64,000 nucleotides of DNA. Source: Anaerolineae bacterium (lineage in GTDB: Bacteria > Chloroflexota > Anaerolineae > Aggregatilineales > Phototrophicaceae). Positions 24,237-32,765 of the stretch are shown piece after piece. A program made the translations under genes and the position numbers. The stretch spans positions 124,001 to 188,000 of the forward strand of contig JALHNB010000007.1 in assembly GCA_022843745.1 (NCBI GenBank), given 5' to 3'. Every line of letters begins with the position of its first letter. The first letter of the stretch is position 1. The notes under the pieces are model-generated. The model saw nothing but the letters and a program-made list of their open reading frames with translations. It did no database searches and was not told the DNA's origin.

Positions 24237-25010
24237 ATGCGTTTACAAGATAAAGTTGCATTGATTACCGGCGCGAGCAGCGGTATCGGACGGGAAACCG
24301 CGCTGCTTTTTGCTGCCGAGGGAGCATCCATTGTGGTCGTTGATGTCAACGACGCGGCTGGCAAAGAAACCGTTGAGATGATTAAGGCACAGGGCGGCAA
24401 AGCAGTTTACGCTCATGCTGATGTTTCGAAAGCGGCAGACTGCGAAAATATGGTCAATGTCGCCGAGAAGGAATTTGGCAAGCTGAACGTGATGTTCAAT
24501 AACGCCGGAATTATGCACGGCGATGACGACAATGCCATGACCACCGAAGAATCGGTTTGGGATTTGACGATGGCAATTAACCTGAAGGGCGTTTTCCTGG
24601 GCTGCAAATATGGCATTCCGGCCTTACAACGTGCGGGTGGTGGCTCGATTATTAATACCGCGTCGTTTGTGGCGGTGATGGGCGCGGCCACGCCACAGAT
24701 CGCTTATACGGCCAGCAAGGGCGGTGTTCTGGCGATGACTCGCGAGTTGGCGATTATTCATGCGCGGCAAAATATCCGCGTGAATGCGATTTGCCCCGGC
24801 CCGCTGCGTACCGAACTGCTGATGAAGTTTCTCAACACCGAGGCGAAAAAGCAGCGGCGCATGGTTCATATCCCAGTTGGGCGTTTTGGCGAGGCGAAAG
24901 AAATCGCTTATGCCGCGCTTTATCTGGCTTCGGATGAATCATCGTTCGTCACCGGGACGGATTTTATGGTTGATGGTGGCATTTCTGCTGCTTACGTAAC
25001 GCCGGAATAA
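24237..25010 (+). CDS. Short-chain dehydrogenase/reductase
   Basis: This is a 257-residue classical SDR. The cofactor motif TGASSGIG lies at 11-18, with Asp at about 37 after the second strand (VVVDV), suggesting NAD. The NNAG motif is at about 88-91, and the catalytic set is Ser143, Tyr157, Lys161 (AYTASKG). The C-terminal segment FVTGTDFMVDGGI is typical. A strong GAGGAGG ribosome site precedes the ATG. It is followed 33 bases later by an aldehyde dehydrogenase, so an alcohol-to-aldehyde-to-acid pair is plausible. Substrate unknown. Confidence 0.9.
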   Translation: MRLQDKVALITGASSGIGRETALLFAAEGASIVVVDVNDAAGKETVEMIKAQGGKAVYAHADVSKAADCENMVNVAEKEFGKLNVMFNNAGIMHGDDDNAMTTEESVWDLTMAINLKGVFLGCKYGIPALQRAGGGSIINTASFVAVMGAATPQIAYTASKGGVLAMTRELAIIHARQNIRVNAICPGPLRTELLMKFLNTEAKKQRRMVHIPVGRFGEAKEIAYAALYLASDESSFVTGTDFMVDGGISAAYVTPE

Positions 25011-25043
25011 GAATTGGGTAGCGATATAGGGATAAGTAAGAAC

Positions 25044-26504
25044 ATGGTTGCAAAAGATACTCCATTTGAAGGTTTGGCGATTGGTGGTCAGCGCGTGGCT
25101 GGCTCGGACGGACGCACCGCGCCAACCTATAATCCGGCGACAGGTGAAGTCATCGCGCAGGTCGCCCAGGCCAATGCTGCCGATGTCGATCAAGCCGTCA
25201 AAACTGCACACGCGCGTTTCACCGAAGGTCGCTGGAAACAGATACGCACCCGCGAACGCGGCCAGATTTTGCAGCGGATCGCCAATCTGATTCGCGAACG
25301 GGTCGAGTTTTTGGCGCAGATTGAATCGCGCGATGGTGGCAAGCCGATCAGCGCGGCGAGGGGCGAGATCGGTGCAGTTGCCAACACATTTGAATATTAT
25401 GCCGGGGCGGTGAACAAAGTTCATGGTCAGACGATTCCGGTCAATGCCAATGGTACAGCGCTCACATTCCGCGAACCATTGGGCGTTTGTGCGCTCATTG
25501 TTCCCTGGAATTTCCCGCTGGTGATCGCAGGCTGGAAAATTGCCCCGGCATTGGCGATGGGCAACACCGTTGTCGTTAAGCCTGCGAGCGCCACACCGTT
25601 GAGCGCCCTGGCGTTAGCTGATCTCGTGCTTGAAGCGGGGCTGCCAGAGGGCGTGTTGAATGTCATTACCGGATCGGGCAGCGTTGCAGGTTCGGCGTTG
25701 GTTACGCATCCGCTGGTGCGCAAGATTTCATTCACTGGCTCAACCGAAATCGGCGTTGGCGTGATGAAACAGGCCGCTGAAGGAATCAAGCGTGTTTCGC
25801 TGGAACTTGGCGGCAAATCGGCCAATATCGTTTTTGGCGATGCTAACCTTGATGTGTGTATCGAATCGTCGATTTTCGCGGTTTATGACAACGCCGGACA
25901 GGACTGCTGCTCGCGCAGCCGGATTCTAGTCGAGCGCCCGGTTTATGACGAATTTGTCGAGCGTTTTACAGCGCGTACCAAAACGCTAAAAGTGGGTGAT
26001 CCCACCGACGAAAGTACGGAGATGGGGCCGTTGATTACCCCGCAGCATCTTGAATCGGTAGCAAATTACATCCGGATTGGCGATTCCGAAGGCGCGGTGC
26101 GCTTGTGCGGCGGCGAAAAGCCGACAGCCGAATCGCTGTCGAATGGTAATTATCTGACTCCAGCGGTCTACGTGGACGTGAGCAGCGGAATGCGGATCAT
26201 GCAGGAAGAAGTCTTTGGCCCGGTAGTCGGTATCATGCCGTTCGATACAGAAGCCGAAGCGGTAAAATTTGCCAATGACAGCCCGTATGGACTTTCAGGT
26301 TCGCTTTGGACGCGCGATATTGGTCGGGCGCTGCGGGTGGCGAGGTCTGTCGAAACCGGCATGATGTCGGTCAACAGCAGCAGCAGCGTCCATATCGAAG
26401 CGCCGTTTGGCGGGATGAAGCAGAGTGGGATTGGGCGCGAACAGGGCATGGCCGCGCTCGATCACTATAGTGAATATAAGTCGGTGTTTATCGCCGCCGA
26501 TTAA
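25044..26504 (+). CDS. NAD(P)-dependent aldehyde dehydrogenase
   Basis: This is a 486-residue ALDH-superfamily enzyme. The ATG at 25044 is taken over the earlier TTG (25014) because AGGGAT lies upstream and the length then fits the family. It shows VPWNFPLVIAGWKIAPALAM, SFTGSTEIG in the cofactor site, the general-base segment VSLELGGKSANIVF, and the nucleophile in NAGQDCCSRSRILV (first Cys of the CC aligns with the catalytic one; the preceding residue is Asp rather than Cys). MQEEVFGPV is also present. It probably oxidises the aldehyde generated by the SDR or an amine catabolic step; betaine- or gamma-aminobutyraldehyde-like substrates are possible but unproven. Confidence 0.9.
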   Translation: MVAKDTPFEGLAIGGQRVAGSDGRTAPTYNPATGEVIAQVAQANAADVDQAVKTAHARFTEGRWKQIRTRERGQILQRIANLIRERVEFLAQIESRDGGKPISAARGEIGAVANTFEYYAGAVNKVHGQTIPVNANGTALTFREPLGVCALIVPWNFPLVIAGWKIAPALAMGNTVVVKPASATPLSALALADLVLEAGLPEGVLNVITGSGSVAGSALVTHPLVRKISFTGSTEIGVGVMKQAAEGIKRVSLELGGKSANIVFGDANLDVCIESSIFAVYDNAGQDCCSRSRILVERPVYDEFVERFTARTKTLKVGDPTDESTEMGPLITPQHLESVANYIRIGDSEGAVRLCGGEKPTAESLSNGNYLTPAVYVDVSSGMRIMQEEVFGPVVGIMPFDTEAEAVKFANDSPYGLSGSLWTRDIGRALRVARSVETGMMSVNSSSSVHIEAPFGGMKQSGIGREQGMAALDHYSEYKSVFIAAD

Positions 26505-26512
26505 TGGCTGTT

Positions 26513-26536
26513 GTAGGGGCGAGGTACGCCTCGCCC
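26513..26536. repeat. GTAGGGG-edged hairpin element
   Basis: GTA precedes GGGGCGAGG; GGGCGAGG (26517-26524) pairs with CCTCGCCC (26529-26536) across TACG. The GTAGGGG edge is the inverse of the CCCCTAC edge of sister elements. It lies in the 58-bp gap between aldehyde dehydrogenase and halogenase-like genes. Confidence 0.65.
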
Positions 26537-26562
26537 TTTCAATACGGCAAAGAGGAATAATT

Positions 26563-28227
26563 ATGACTCATTACGATGTGGTGATTGCGGGTGGCGGTCC
26601 GGCGGGCAGCACGGTTGCTTCCCTGGTCAAAAAATATGCGCCGCACCTGCGTGTTCTGGTGCTGGAAAAGGCAATTTTTCCGCGTCACCACATCGGTGAG
26701 TCCATGCTGGCAGGAGCAACGCCCATTCTGCGTGAAACAGGCGCGTATGATGCTGTCGATAAACACGGCTTTATCGAAAAGCTGGGCGCGAGTTTCGTTT
26801 GGGGCAAGCAGCGCGAACCCTGGGGTTTTGAATTTAATCAGCTTATCTCGCAGTTGGCCGCGCAGGGACGCACGGTGTCGGATACGTTCGTCAAAGCGTG
26901 GCAGGTGCGTCGCGACGAATACGATCACATTTTGCTGAAACATGCCGCTGAGATGGGCGCGGAAGTGCGCGAGGGTGCGCATGTTCACAAGCCGATCATT
27001 GATAATGGACGTGTTGTGGGTGTCGAATTCAGTGATGACGGCGGGCGGCAGACGATTGAGAGCAGCCTGCTGATGGACTGCACCGGGCAGGATTCGCTGT
27101 TGGGGCGGGCATTTGACTTGCGCGACTATGACGAGAATATGAATAATTATGCGCTCTACGGCTATTGGAAGGGCGCAAAATGGCGATTCGAATACGTCGG
27201 GCATCCTGAACTTTCGCGTATTTTTATCGCGACGACACCACGTGGCTGGATATGGTACATTCCGGTCAGCCCTGATGTAATGAGCATCGGCTTTGTGACG
27301 CATCGTAGTGTTTTGAAAGACATGGACGAAGGGCCGGAGGAACTATACCTCGAAGAAATCCGCAATTGCCCCGAAATTTATGGTTTGCTGGACAAGGCTG
27401 AACTTTTTCGCTATTTCCCCGATCAAAAACGAGACGTGGTTTCGATTCAGGACTGGTCGTATACCAGCCGCCAGATGGCCGGGGCGGGTTGGGCGATGTG
27501 TGGCGATGCAGCCGGATTTGTTGATCCGATTCTGTCCTCCGGAGCGATGCTGGCGCAGGAACTCGGTCAAAAAGCGGCTTACACGATCAATTCTGTTTTT
27601 CGCTCTGGCGATGATGCTCAAATTACCAGTTATTGGGATTTTTACCAGGACACCTATCGGACGAATTTGCAGGCATATCGTGATATGGCCGCGTTCTGGT
27701 ACAGCAATAATTTTACGATGGAAACCTGGTGGTGGCAGGCGCGGCGCACTCTTCACGCAGATGAAAATCGGCTGAATTTGTCCGATGGGGAAGCCTTCAC
27801 GCGGGTGGCAAGCGGATATGCGAACCGCACCGAGTCCTTGAGCTTGTTCGGCAGTTATCCGATCCACGAAGCGCAAAAATTGGTTGATGGCTTATTCGGC
27901 ACAGCCGTTTCGGATGCCGATGCGAACGCCAAATACGCCGGACGTAAGCTGAATCTGCACTCCTCGGCACGTATGGGCAGCGGTATGTATTATTTCCAGG
28001 GAATGATTCGTAACACACGGCGCGTTATCATGCCCGGTACGCCGCGTTATCTCGATCTGCATCCGGGCGAAGAAATTCTGATGCGTCTGGTGGATGGTGA
28101 ACATACGCTGGATGACTTGAACAACGCCGCGAATGAGATGCTGGGTATGAGAGCGCGAATGCCTGTCCGCACGGGCAGCGAATTGGTCGTGCAGCTCGAC
28201 GAAATCGGTGCGCTCGTCACTACATAA
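26563..28227 (+). CDS. FAD-dependent oxidoreductase, flavin-dependent halogenase-like
   Basis: This is a 554-residue flavoprotein. The ATG at 26563 follows AGAGGAA; the 46 codons open upstream lie inside the previous gene and repeat. It carries the FAD motif GGGPAGST (10-17) and halogenase-type GWIWYIP (228-234, matching W-x-W-x-I-P). Lys73 in EKLGASFVWG is a candidate catalytic lysine, and CGDAAGFVDPILSSGAMLAQ lies at about 313-332. These fit the halogenase/epoxidase branch rather than geranylgeranyl reductases, although the families grade into each other. A roughly 120-residue C-terminal extension ends in a possible small helical domain (EEILMRLVDGEHTLDDLNNA). No NRPS/PKS gene is near, so a small-molecule or lipid substrate is more likely. 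Confidence 0.78.
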   Translation: MTHYDVVIAGGGPAGSTVASLVKKYAPHLRVLVLEKAIFPRHHIGESMLAGATPILRETGAYDAVDKHGFIEKLGASFVWGKQREPWGFEFNQLISQLAAQGRTVSDTFVKAWQVRRDEYDHILLKHAAEMGAEVREGAHVHKPIIDNGRVVGVEFSDDGGRQTIESSLLMDCTGQDSLLGRAFDLRDYDENMNNYALYGYWKGAKWRFEYVGHPELSRIFIATTPRGWIWYIPVSPDVMSIGFVTHRSVLKDMDEGPEELYLEEIRNCPEIYGLLDKAELFRYFPDQKRDVVSIQDWSYTSRQMAGAGWAMCGDAAGFVDPILSSGAMLAQELGQKAAYTINSVFRSGDDAQITSYWDFYQDTYRTNLQAYRDMAAFWYSNNFTMETWWWQARRTLHADENRLNLSDGEAFTRVASGYANRTESLSLFGSYPIHEAQKLVDGLFGTAVSDADANAKYAGRKLNLHSSARMGSGMYYFQGMIRNTRRVIMPGTPRYLDLHPGEEILMRLVDGEHTLDDLNNAANEMLGMRARMPVRTGSELVVQLDEIGALVTT

Positions 28228-28239
28228 AGGAATTGCGCA

Positions 28240-29253
28240 ATGAAGATTTTGATTATTGGCGGAACGGGTCTGATTAGCACGTCGATCACCGGCGAACTGG
28301 TGTCACGCAGACATGATATGACTCATTATAATCGTGGCAAAAGCGCGGTTCGCTATCGAGGTACCGTCAATAACATCATCGGAGATCGCAACGATTTCGC
28401 AAATTTTGAGCGACAGATGACTGAGGCAGGGACGTTCGATTGCGTCATTGACATGATCGGCTTCACGCCACCACAGGCCGAGAGCGCTGTGCGCATATTT
28501 AAAGGACGCACCAGTCAGTATATTTTTTGCAGCACCGTCGATGTGTATCAGAAACCTGCTAATCGTTACCCGATTCTCGAAAATGAACCGCGCGTTCTGC
28601 GGGATGATTACGGCGGCAACAAAACCCGCTGTGAGAATACCTTTTTCGAAGCTCACCAGCGTGGCGACCTGAATGTGACGATTATCCGTCCGGCGATGAC
28701 CTACGGCGAAGGCGGCTCAGTCGTTGAGCTAACAGGTTGGGGTACGAAATATATTGACCGGATGCGCAAGAGCAAGCCGATTATCGTGCATGGTGACGGC
28801 AGTTCGCTGTGGGGCGCGTGTCACATTGACGATGCCGCGCGTGCCTTTGCCGGGGCGGTTGGAAACCCGGCAACGTCCGGCAAGGCCTATCACGTCACCG
28901 GCGAAGAATGGCTGACCTGGGATCAATATTATCATGGGTTGGCGCAGGCTGCTGGCGCTCCTGAACCGCGATTTGTCCATATTCCGACGGATGTTCTGGC
29001 GCGGATCGATTCTAACAAGATGAATGTGGTCGTGACAAATTTCCAGGGCAACAATATTTTTGACAACAGCGCTGCACATACTGACCTGGGCTTCAAATAT
29101 CGAATTCCCTGGGTTGAAGGCGCACGCCGCACGATTGCATGGTTAGATGCACACAACAAGATTCAAAACAGCGACGATGACCTGTTTGATGACCGCGTGA
29201 TCGCCGCCTGGGAACGACTTGGCACGGCTATGCAGCAGGAATTGAGCAGTTAG
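28240..29253 (+). CDS. NAD-dependent epimerase/dehydratase family protein
   Basis: This is a 337-residue extended-SDR fold. The nucleotide loop is GGTGLISTS (8-16), a variant of GGTGFIG. The Y-x3-K pair appears as DYGGNKTRCE, and HGDGSSLWGACHIDDAARAF is the usual substrate-side segment. It follows the halogenase-like gene by 12 bases with AAAGGAA, so it is probably the last gene of that run. Its stop overlaps the convergent PQQ-type dehydrogenase by 4 bases. Sugar-nucleotide epimerase or reductase activity is possible; the substrate is not evident. Confidence 0.83.
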   Translation: MKILIIGGTGLISTSITGELVSRRHDMTHYNRGKSAVRYRGTVNNIIGDRNDFANFERQMTEAGTFDCVIDMIGFTPPQAESAVRIFKGRTSQYIFCSTVDVYQKPANRYPILENEPRVLRDDYGGNKTRCENTFFEAHQRGDLNVTIIRPAMTYGEGGSVVELTGWGTKYIDRMRKSKPIIVHGDGSSLWGACHIDDAARAFAGAVGNPATSGKAYHVTGEEWLTWDQYYHGLAQAAGAPEPRFVHIPTDVLARIDSNKMNVVVTNFQGNNIFDNSAAHTDLGFKYRIPWVEGARRTIAWLDAHNKIQNSDDDLFDDRVIAAWERLGTAMQQELSS

Positions 29254-30401
29254 GGTGCTGCCTCCAGGCGGTGAACGATGCCCTTATAATCCAGGGAATA
29301 AAGCTCACCGTTCACATCTTCGCCAAATGACGTGATGACCTGATCGGAATCAATGAATAAACTGGTTAGCCACACGCCGGATTCATGACGAATCATCGAC
29401 CACATTTTCCCCGTGCAGTAATCCCCAAAAAAGTAGACTCCCTGCAATTCTGGAAGCGCCGCGCCGCGATAGACATAGCCGCCTGTAACCGCACAACCTT
29501 CCGCATGGGGATATTCAAAAATGGGCATTGTGACTTCGCCGCTGGTCGGCTGATCTTTGAATGGGTGCGTACCCTGGTATACACTCCAACCATAATTTTC
29601 ACCGCCCTTACTATTCGCTGGTTGAAAATCGACTTCTTCCCAATCCCACTGACCGACATCGCCGATATACAGGTCGCCAGTGGCACGATCAAAGCTCATA
29701 CGCCAGGGGTTACGAACGCCAACGGCCCAGATTTCCGGTAAATAATCGGCGTTGCCAATAAATGGATTTGTGTCTGGTACGGTGTACGTCTCGGCGTTCA
29801 CGTCGATTCGCAGGATTTTGCTTAAAAACGTGTCCGTTTTCTGACCATTATTGGACGGATCTTCCAGCGAACCGCCATCGCCAAACCCGATATACAGATA
29901 GCCATCTGGCCCAAAGCCGATATAGCCGCCGTTGTGATCGGCAAAGGGTTGATCGACGGTCAGAAGCGTCGTGGCGCTGTCGAGATCAGCCAGATTGGGG
30001 TCATCCGCTGCCACATGGTAGCGGGCGATCACACTGTCGCCGTTAATATCTGTATAGCTGACGAAAAGGAGGCCATTTTCGGCGTAATCCGGGTGAAAAG
30101 CAAAGGTGAGTAAACCGCGCTCCGTATAACCACCCTCGAAAACGTCGTCGGAGAGCAAATTTGAGATGTCTAAAAATGGATCCGGCAGGACTTCGCCATT
30201 TTCGATTATCCAGATTAACCCGCCTTGTTCGCCAACAAATAGGCGCTCATCACCAGCATGAGTCAGAAAAATCGGGCTGTCGAAATCGCTGGCAACTTCG
30301 ACCCATTGGTAACGATTAGGATCGGGTATGTCCTGCGATTGCACGGTGATGCCGAGCAGCAAAAAGCTGAATGTGACCAATACAAGAAACCATCGAGGCA
30401 T
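29250..30401 (-). CDS. Secreted PQQ-dependent aldose/soluble glucose dehydrogenase-like protein
   Basis: This 383-residue exported six-bladed propeller has a signal peptide (FLVLVTFSFLLLGITVQSQ). Family marks are FAFHPDYAENGLLFVSYTD, QPFADHNGGYIGFGPDGYL followed by YIGFGDGGS, VGVRNPWRMSFDRATGDLYI, GDVGQWDWEEVDF and GGENYGWSVYQG. These match the soluble glucose dehydrogenase/HHIP-like group, which uses PQQ with calcium to oxidise sugars. No PQQ synthesis genes are in the window. It is transcribed alone, divergently from the FGE-like lipoprotein and convergent with the epimerase. Confidence 0.85.
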   Translation of the reverse strand: MPRWFLVLVTFSFLLLGITVQSQDIPDPNRYQWVEVASDFDSPIFLTHAGDERLFVGEQGGLIWIIENGEVLPDPFLDISNLLSDDVFEGGYTERGLLTFAFHPDYAENGLLFVSYTDINGDSVIARYHVAADDPNLADLDSATTLLTVDQPFADHNGGYIGFGPDGYLYIGFGDGGSLEDPSNNGQKTDTFLSKILRIDVNAETYTVPDTNPFIGNADYLPEIWAVGVRNPWRMSFDRATGDLYIGDVGQWDWEEVDFQPANSKGGENYGWSVYQGTHPFKDQPTSGEVTMPIFEYPHAEGCAVTGGYVYRGAALPELQGVYFFGDYCTGKMWSMIRHESGVWLTSLFIDSDQVITSFGEDVNGELYSLDYKGIVHRLEAAP

Positions 30402-30499
30402 GATATGATTTCGTTTCTACAAAGGTGTTCGATTATGCACAATCGCGGTATTATAGCGATTTGCGCAATTTTGAACAATTTGAGAAAGCTCAAATAGCC

Positions 30500-31264
30500 G
30501 TGACGAAAATCCTGTTTTTTTTATTCCTTATGGCATTAGGTGCCTGTGCCACCCAAAGTGCGACCACGCCGACATCGATTCCCACGCCGACTCAGGTCGC
30601 GAAAAATGCCGATTGGGTGCCTGTTGAAAGCGAATTTGATGCCGTGATGATGGTGCAGGTGCCAGCGGGCTGCTTTATGATGGGCAACGAAGAGGGCAGG
30701 CGAGATGAGAAGCCTGTGACACAAATCTGCTTTGAAGCGCCCTATTGGATTGACCGCTACGAAGTTACGAACAAGCAGTATGGCGAAGCGGGTAATTTCC
30801 CTGGCGATAATCGACCTCGCGAAAATCTGACCTGGAACGAGGCGCGTGATTTTTGCGTCAAACGGGGCGCACGACTGCCTACCGAGGCGGAGTGGGAGTA
30901 TGCGGCACGTGGGCCGGATAGCCTGATGTACCCCTGGGGCAATGAACTCGTTGACGACAATCTGGTGTTTGATCGCAACTCTAATAATGAAACGGCTGAC
31001 GTAGGTAGCAAGCCAGCGGGCATTTCCTGGGTCGGCGCGTATGATATGTCCGGCAATGTGTGGGAATGGGTGAACAGCCTTTACGAGCGTTACCCTTATG
31101 ATGCCGCCGATGGTCGCGAAAACGCAGACAGCACCGAGCAGCGGGTCTATCGCGGTGGGGTAGGCAGCTACATTGATTTTGCCGCCAGCAGCGCCATTCG
31201 TTTCCGGGCTGATCCTGAAAAACGTGATTGGTTCATTGGCTTTCGCTGCGCACGCTCGGATTAA
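30500..31264 (+). CDS. Lipoprotein with formylglycine-generating enzyme (SUMF1/FGE) domain
   Basis: The GTG at 30500 gives a 254-residue lipoprotein with a short signal and lipobox MALGAC. An earlier ATG (30425) adds 25 non-signal residues and is disfavoured, though the ribosome site (GAGAAAG) is weak. A Thr/Pro linker follows, then the FGE-sulfatase fold from about residue 50: MVQVPAGCFMMGNEEGR, YWIDRYEVTNKQY, RLPTEAEWEYAARG, YPWGNE, DMSGNVWEWVNSLY, and FIGFRCARSD. True FGEs use a copper-binding Cys pair; I do not see it clearly, so a non-catalytic or otherwise modified role is possible. No sulfatase gene is nearby. It runs 15 bases before the SGNH gene. Confidence 0.82.
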   Translation: MTKILFFLFLMALGACATQSATTPTSIPTPTQVAKNADWVPVESEFDAVMMVQVPAGCFMMGNEEGRRDEKPVTQICFEAPYWIDRYEVTNKQYGEAGNFPGDNRPRENLTWNEARDFCVKRGARLPTEAEWEYAARGPDSLMYPWGNELVDDNLVFDRNSNNETADVGSKPAGISWVGAYDMSGNVWEWVNSLYERYPYDAADGRENADSTEQRVYRGGVGSYIDFAASSAIRFRADPEKRDWFIGFRCARSD

Positions 31265-31279
31265 GGTAAGGATTTTTCG

Positions 31280-32602
31280 ATGAATAGTCGCGTTTTAGGT
31301 GGATTTTGGGTGCTGCTGGTTGTAGGCGCGACCATCGCAGGTTTGCAAGCAATCTCGCCCGAAAACCCCTTGATTATCCCGGCACTGATCGTGATGTGGG
31401 TTATCACCATCATTAGCTTGCTGCCATTCCCGTTGAAGAAAGCGGTTGGTGCGCCTATACGTTGGCTGCGCGAACATCCGATTCTCTATTGGTTTCTGAT
31501 TCTATTCTACATCTGCCTGTCTTTAGGCTACTGGGTCAGCCAATATCAGCCGACGAACGGACGGGCGCTGAAACCTGTCGAATTTTTCTACCTGCTGGCA
31601 ATTTCTTGGTTTCTGATTTATCTGCTGGCCTATGATGCCGATGCGCCGCAGCTTCGAGCGATGGGCGCAAAATTGGGCCAAAGCCGCTTGTCGGGTGTGC
31701 TAGTGATGCTAACGACGATAGTATTCATTTTTATCGCCGCTGAAACCTGGATGCGGATTTATTACATCACCACCGACGGTTACGGCTTCACGGCGATGAA
31801 TTACTGGTGGTATCAGAATTTCGGCTTGGGACACAATAATTCGCTGGGCTATCGCGATTATGAGCCGAAACCGGATGCGCCTGGGCTGATTCGGGTTGCT
31901 GTAGTCGGGGATTCGTTCGCGATGGGACATGGCGTTAATAATATTGACGACACGTTTCCGCAAATTATGGAGCGCGAGCTTGGCGATGGCTATGATGTCA
32001 ATCTGGTGGCACAGTCGGGTTGGGATAGCGATGTCGAGCGAGATCGACTGGATAGTTATCCGCTGCGCCCCAATATCGTCGTGCTGTCGTATTACCTCAA
32101 CGATATTGACTATCTGCTGCAAACGCCGGAACTTAGCCCGGATGCAATTTTTGATTTTCCTCAAGACCCGACTTTGTATTGGTTCGTGTTGAATTTTTTC
32201 GTGCCAAATTACGTATACTACAATGTTGCGCAATTTACATCGCCGCTGAAGCGAGAAAATTTCACCAACCGGCTGATTGATGCGCATATGGACGACAATC
32301 TCTGGAATCAGCAGGTGGACAAGCTGAACCAATTTGTCGATTGGACTGTCGATCATGACACGCGGCTGATTATCCTCTTGTGGCCGCAGATCGCCGCCGT
32401 TGCGGATTCTGCTCCGGCAGTGCAGCGCGTCAAAGATTTTTTCGAGTCGCGTGATGTTCAGGTCGTGAATATGAGCGATGTGCTGCTCGACAAAAACCCA
32501 TACGATATGATCGTAAACCGCTTCGATTCACATCCTGGCGTTCCTGCACATCATCTCGCCGCCGAGCAATTGTACGCGGCGATTATAGAAGAAAGTCCTT
32601 AG
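31280..32602 (+). CDS. Membrane protein with C-terminal SGNH hydrolase domain
   Basis: In this 440-residue protein, about five hydrophobic spans cover residues 5-165 (FWVLLVVGATIAGLQAI, ALIVMWVITIISLLP, YWFLILFYICLSLGYWV, FFYLLAISWFLIYLLAY, VLVMLTTIVFIFIAAE). A GDSL/SGNH domain follows: block I VAVVGDSFAMGHGV, block III-like SYYLNDIDYL, and block V RFDSHPGVPAHHLAAEQ with the Asp-x-His pair. Such proteins add or remove acyl groups on envelope glycans. It neighbours the glycan cluster, but the strand reverses right after it. Its TAG stop lies in a TTAGC array. Confidence 0.8.
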   Translation: MNSRVLGGFWVLLVVGATIAGLQAISPENPLIIPALIVMWVITIISLLPFPLKKAVGAPIRWLREHPILYWFLILFYICLSLGYWVSQYQPTNGRALKPVEFFYLLAISWFLIYLLAYDADAPQLRAMGAKLGQSRLSGVLVMLTTIVFIFIAAETWMRIYYITTDGYGFTAMNYWWYQNFGLGHNNSLGYRDYEPKPDAPGLIRVAVVGDSFAMGHGVNNIDDTFPQIMERELGDGYDVNLVAQSGWDSDVERDRLDSYPLRPNIVVLSYYLNDIDYLLQTPELSPDAIFDFPQDPTLYWFVLNFFVPNYVYYNVAQFTSPLKRENFTNRLIDAHMDDNLWNQQVDKLNQFVDWTVDHDTRLIILLWPQIAAVADSAPAVQRVKDFFESRDVQVVNMSDVLLDKNPYDMIVNRFDSHPGVPAHHLAAEQLYAAIIEESP

Positions 32603-32640
32603 CTTTTAGTCACTAGCGGTTAGCCTTATCAGCTAAGAAG
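32599..32640. repeat. TTAGC-rich array containing the upstream stop codon
   Basis: CTTAGCTTTTAGTCACTAGC, GGTTAGCC and CAGCTAAG follow one another. The TAG at 32600-32602 ending the SGNH gene is part of the first unit. Confidence 0.6.
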
Positions 32641-32683
32641 CGATTTATTTCTACGGGAAATTGAGAGAGTTTCGATAGAGGAC

Positions 32684-32703
32684 GGGTCTCAGACCCCCCC
32701 TAC
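32684..32703. repeat. Short CCCCTAC-edged inverted repeat
   Basis: GGGTCT and AGACCC (32684-32696) form a small inverted repeat, followed by CCCCTAC. It is a minimal member of the palindrome family. Confidence 0.55.
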
Positions 32704-32733
32704 AATGCCCATACTTGGATAATCTACTTGGTA

Positions 32734-32765
32734 GTGGCTAACAACTAACTGCTAACTGCTAATCG
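32734..32765. repeat. GCTAAC-rich array providing a stop codon
   Basis: TGGCTAACAACTAACTGC and TAACTGCTAATCGC repeat a 7-bp CTAACTG-like word. On the minus strand it encodes the last residues (LAVSS) and TAG stop of the first GT-C-like gene. Confidence 0.6.
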
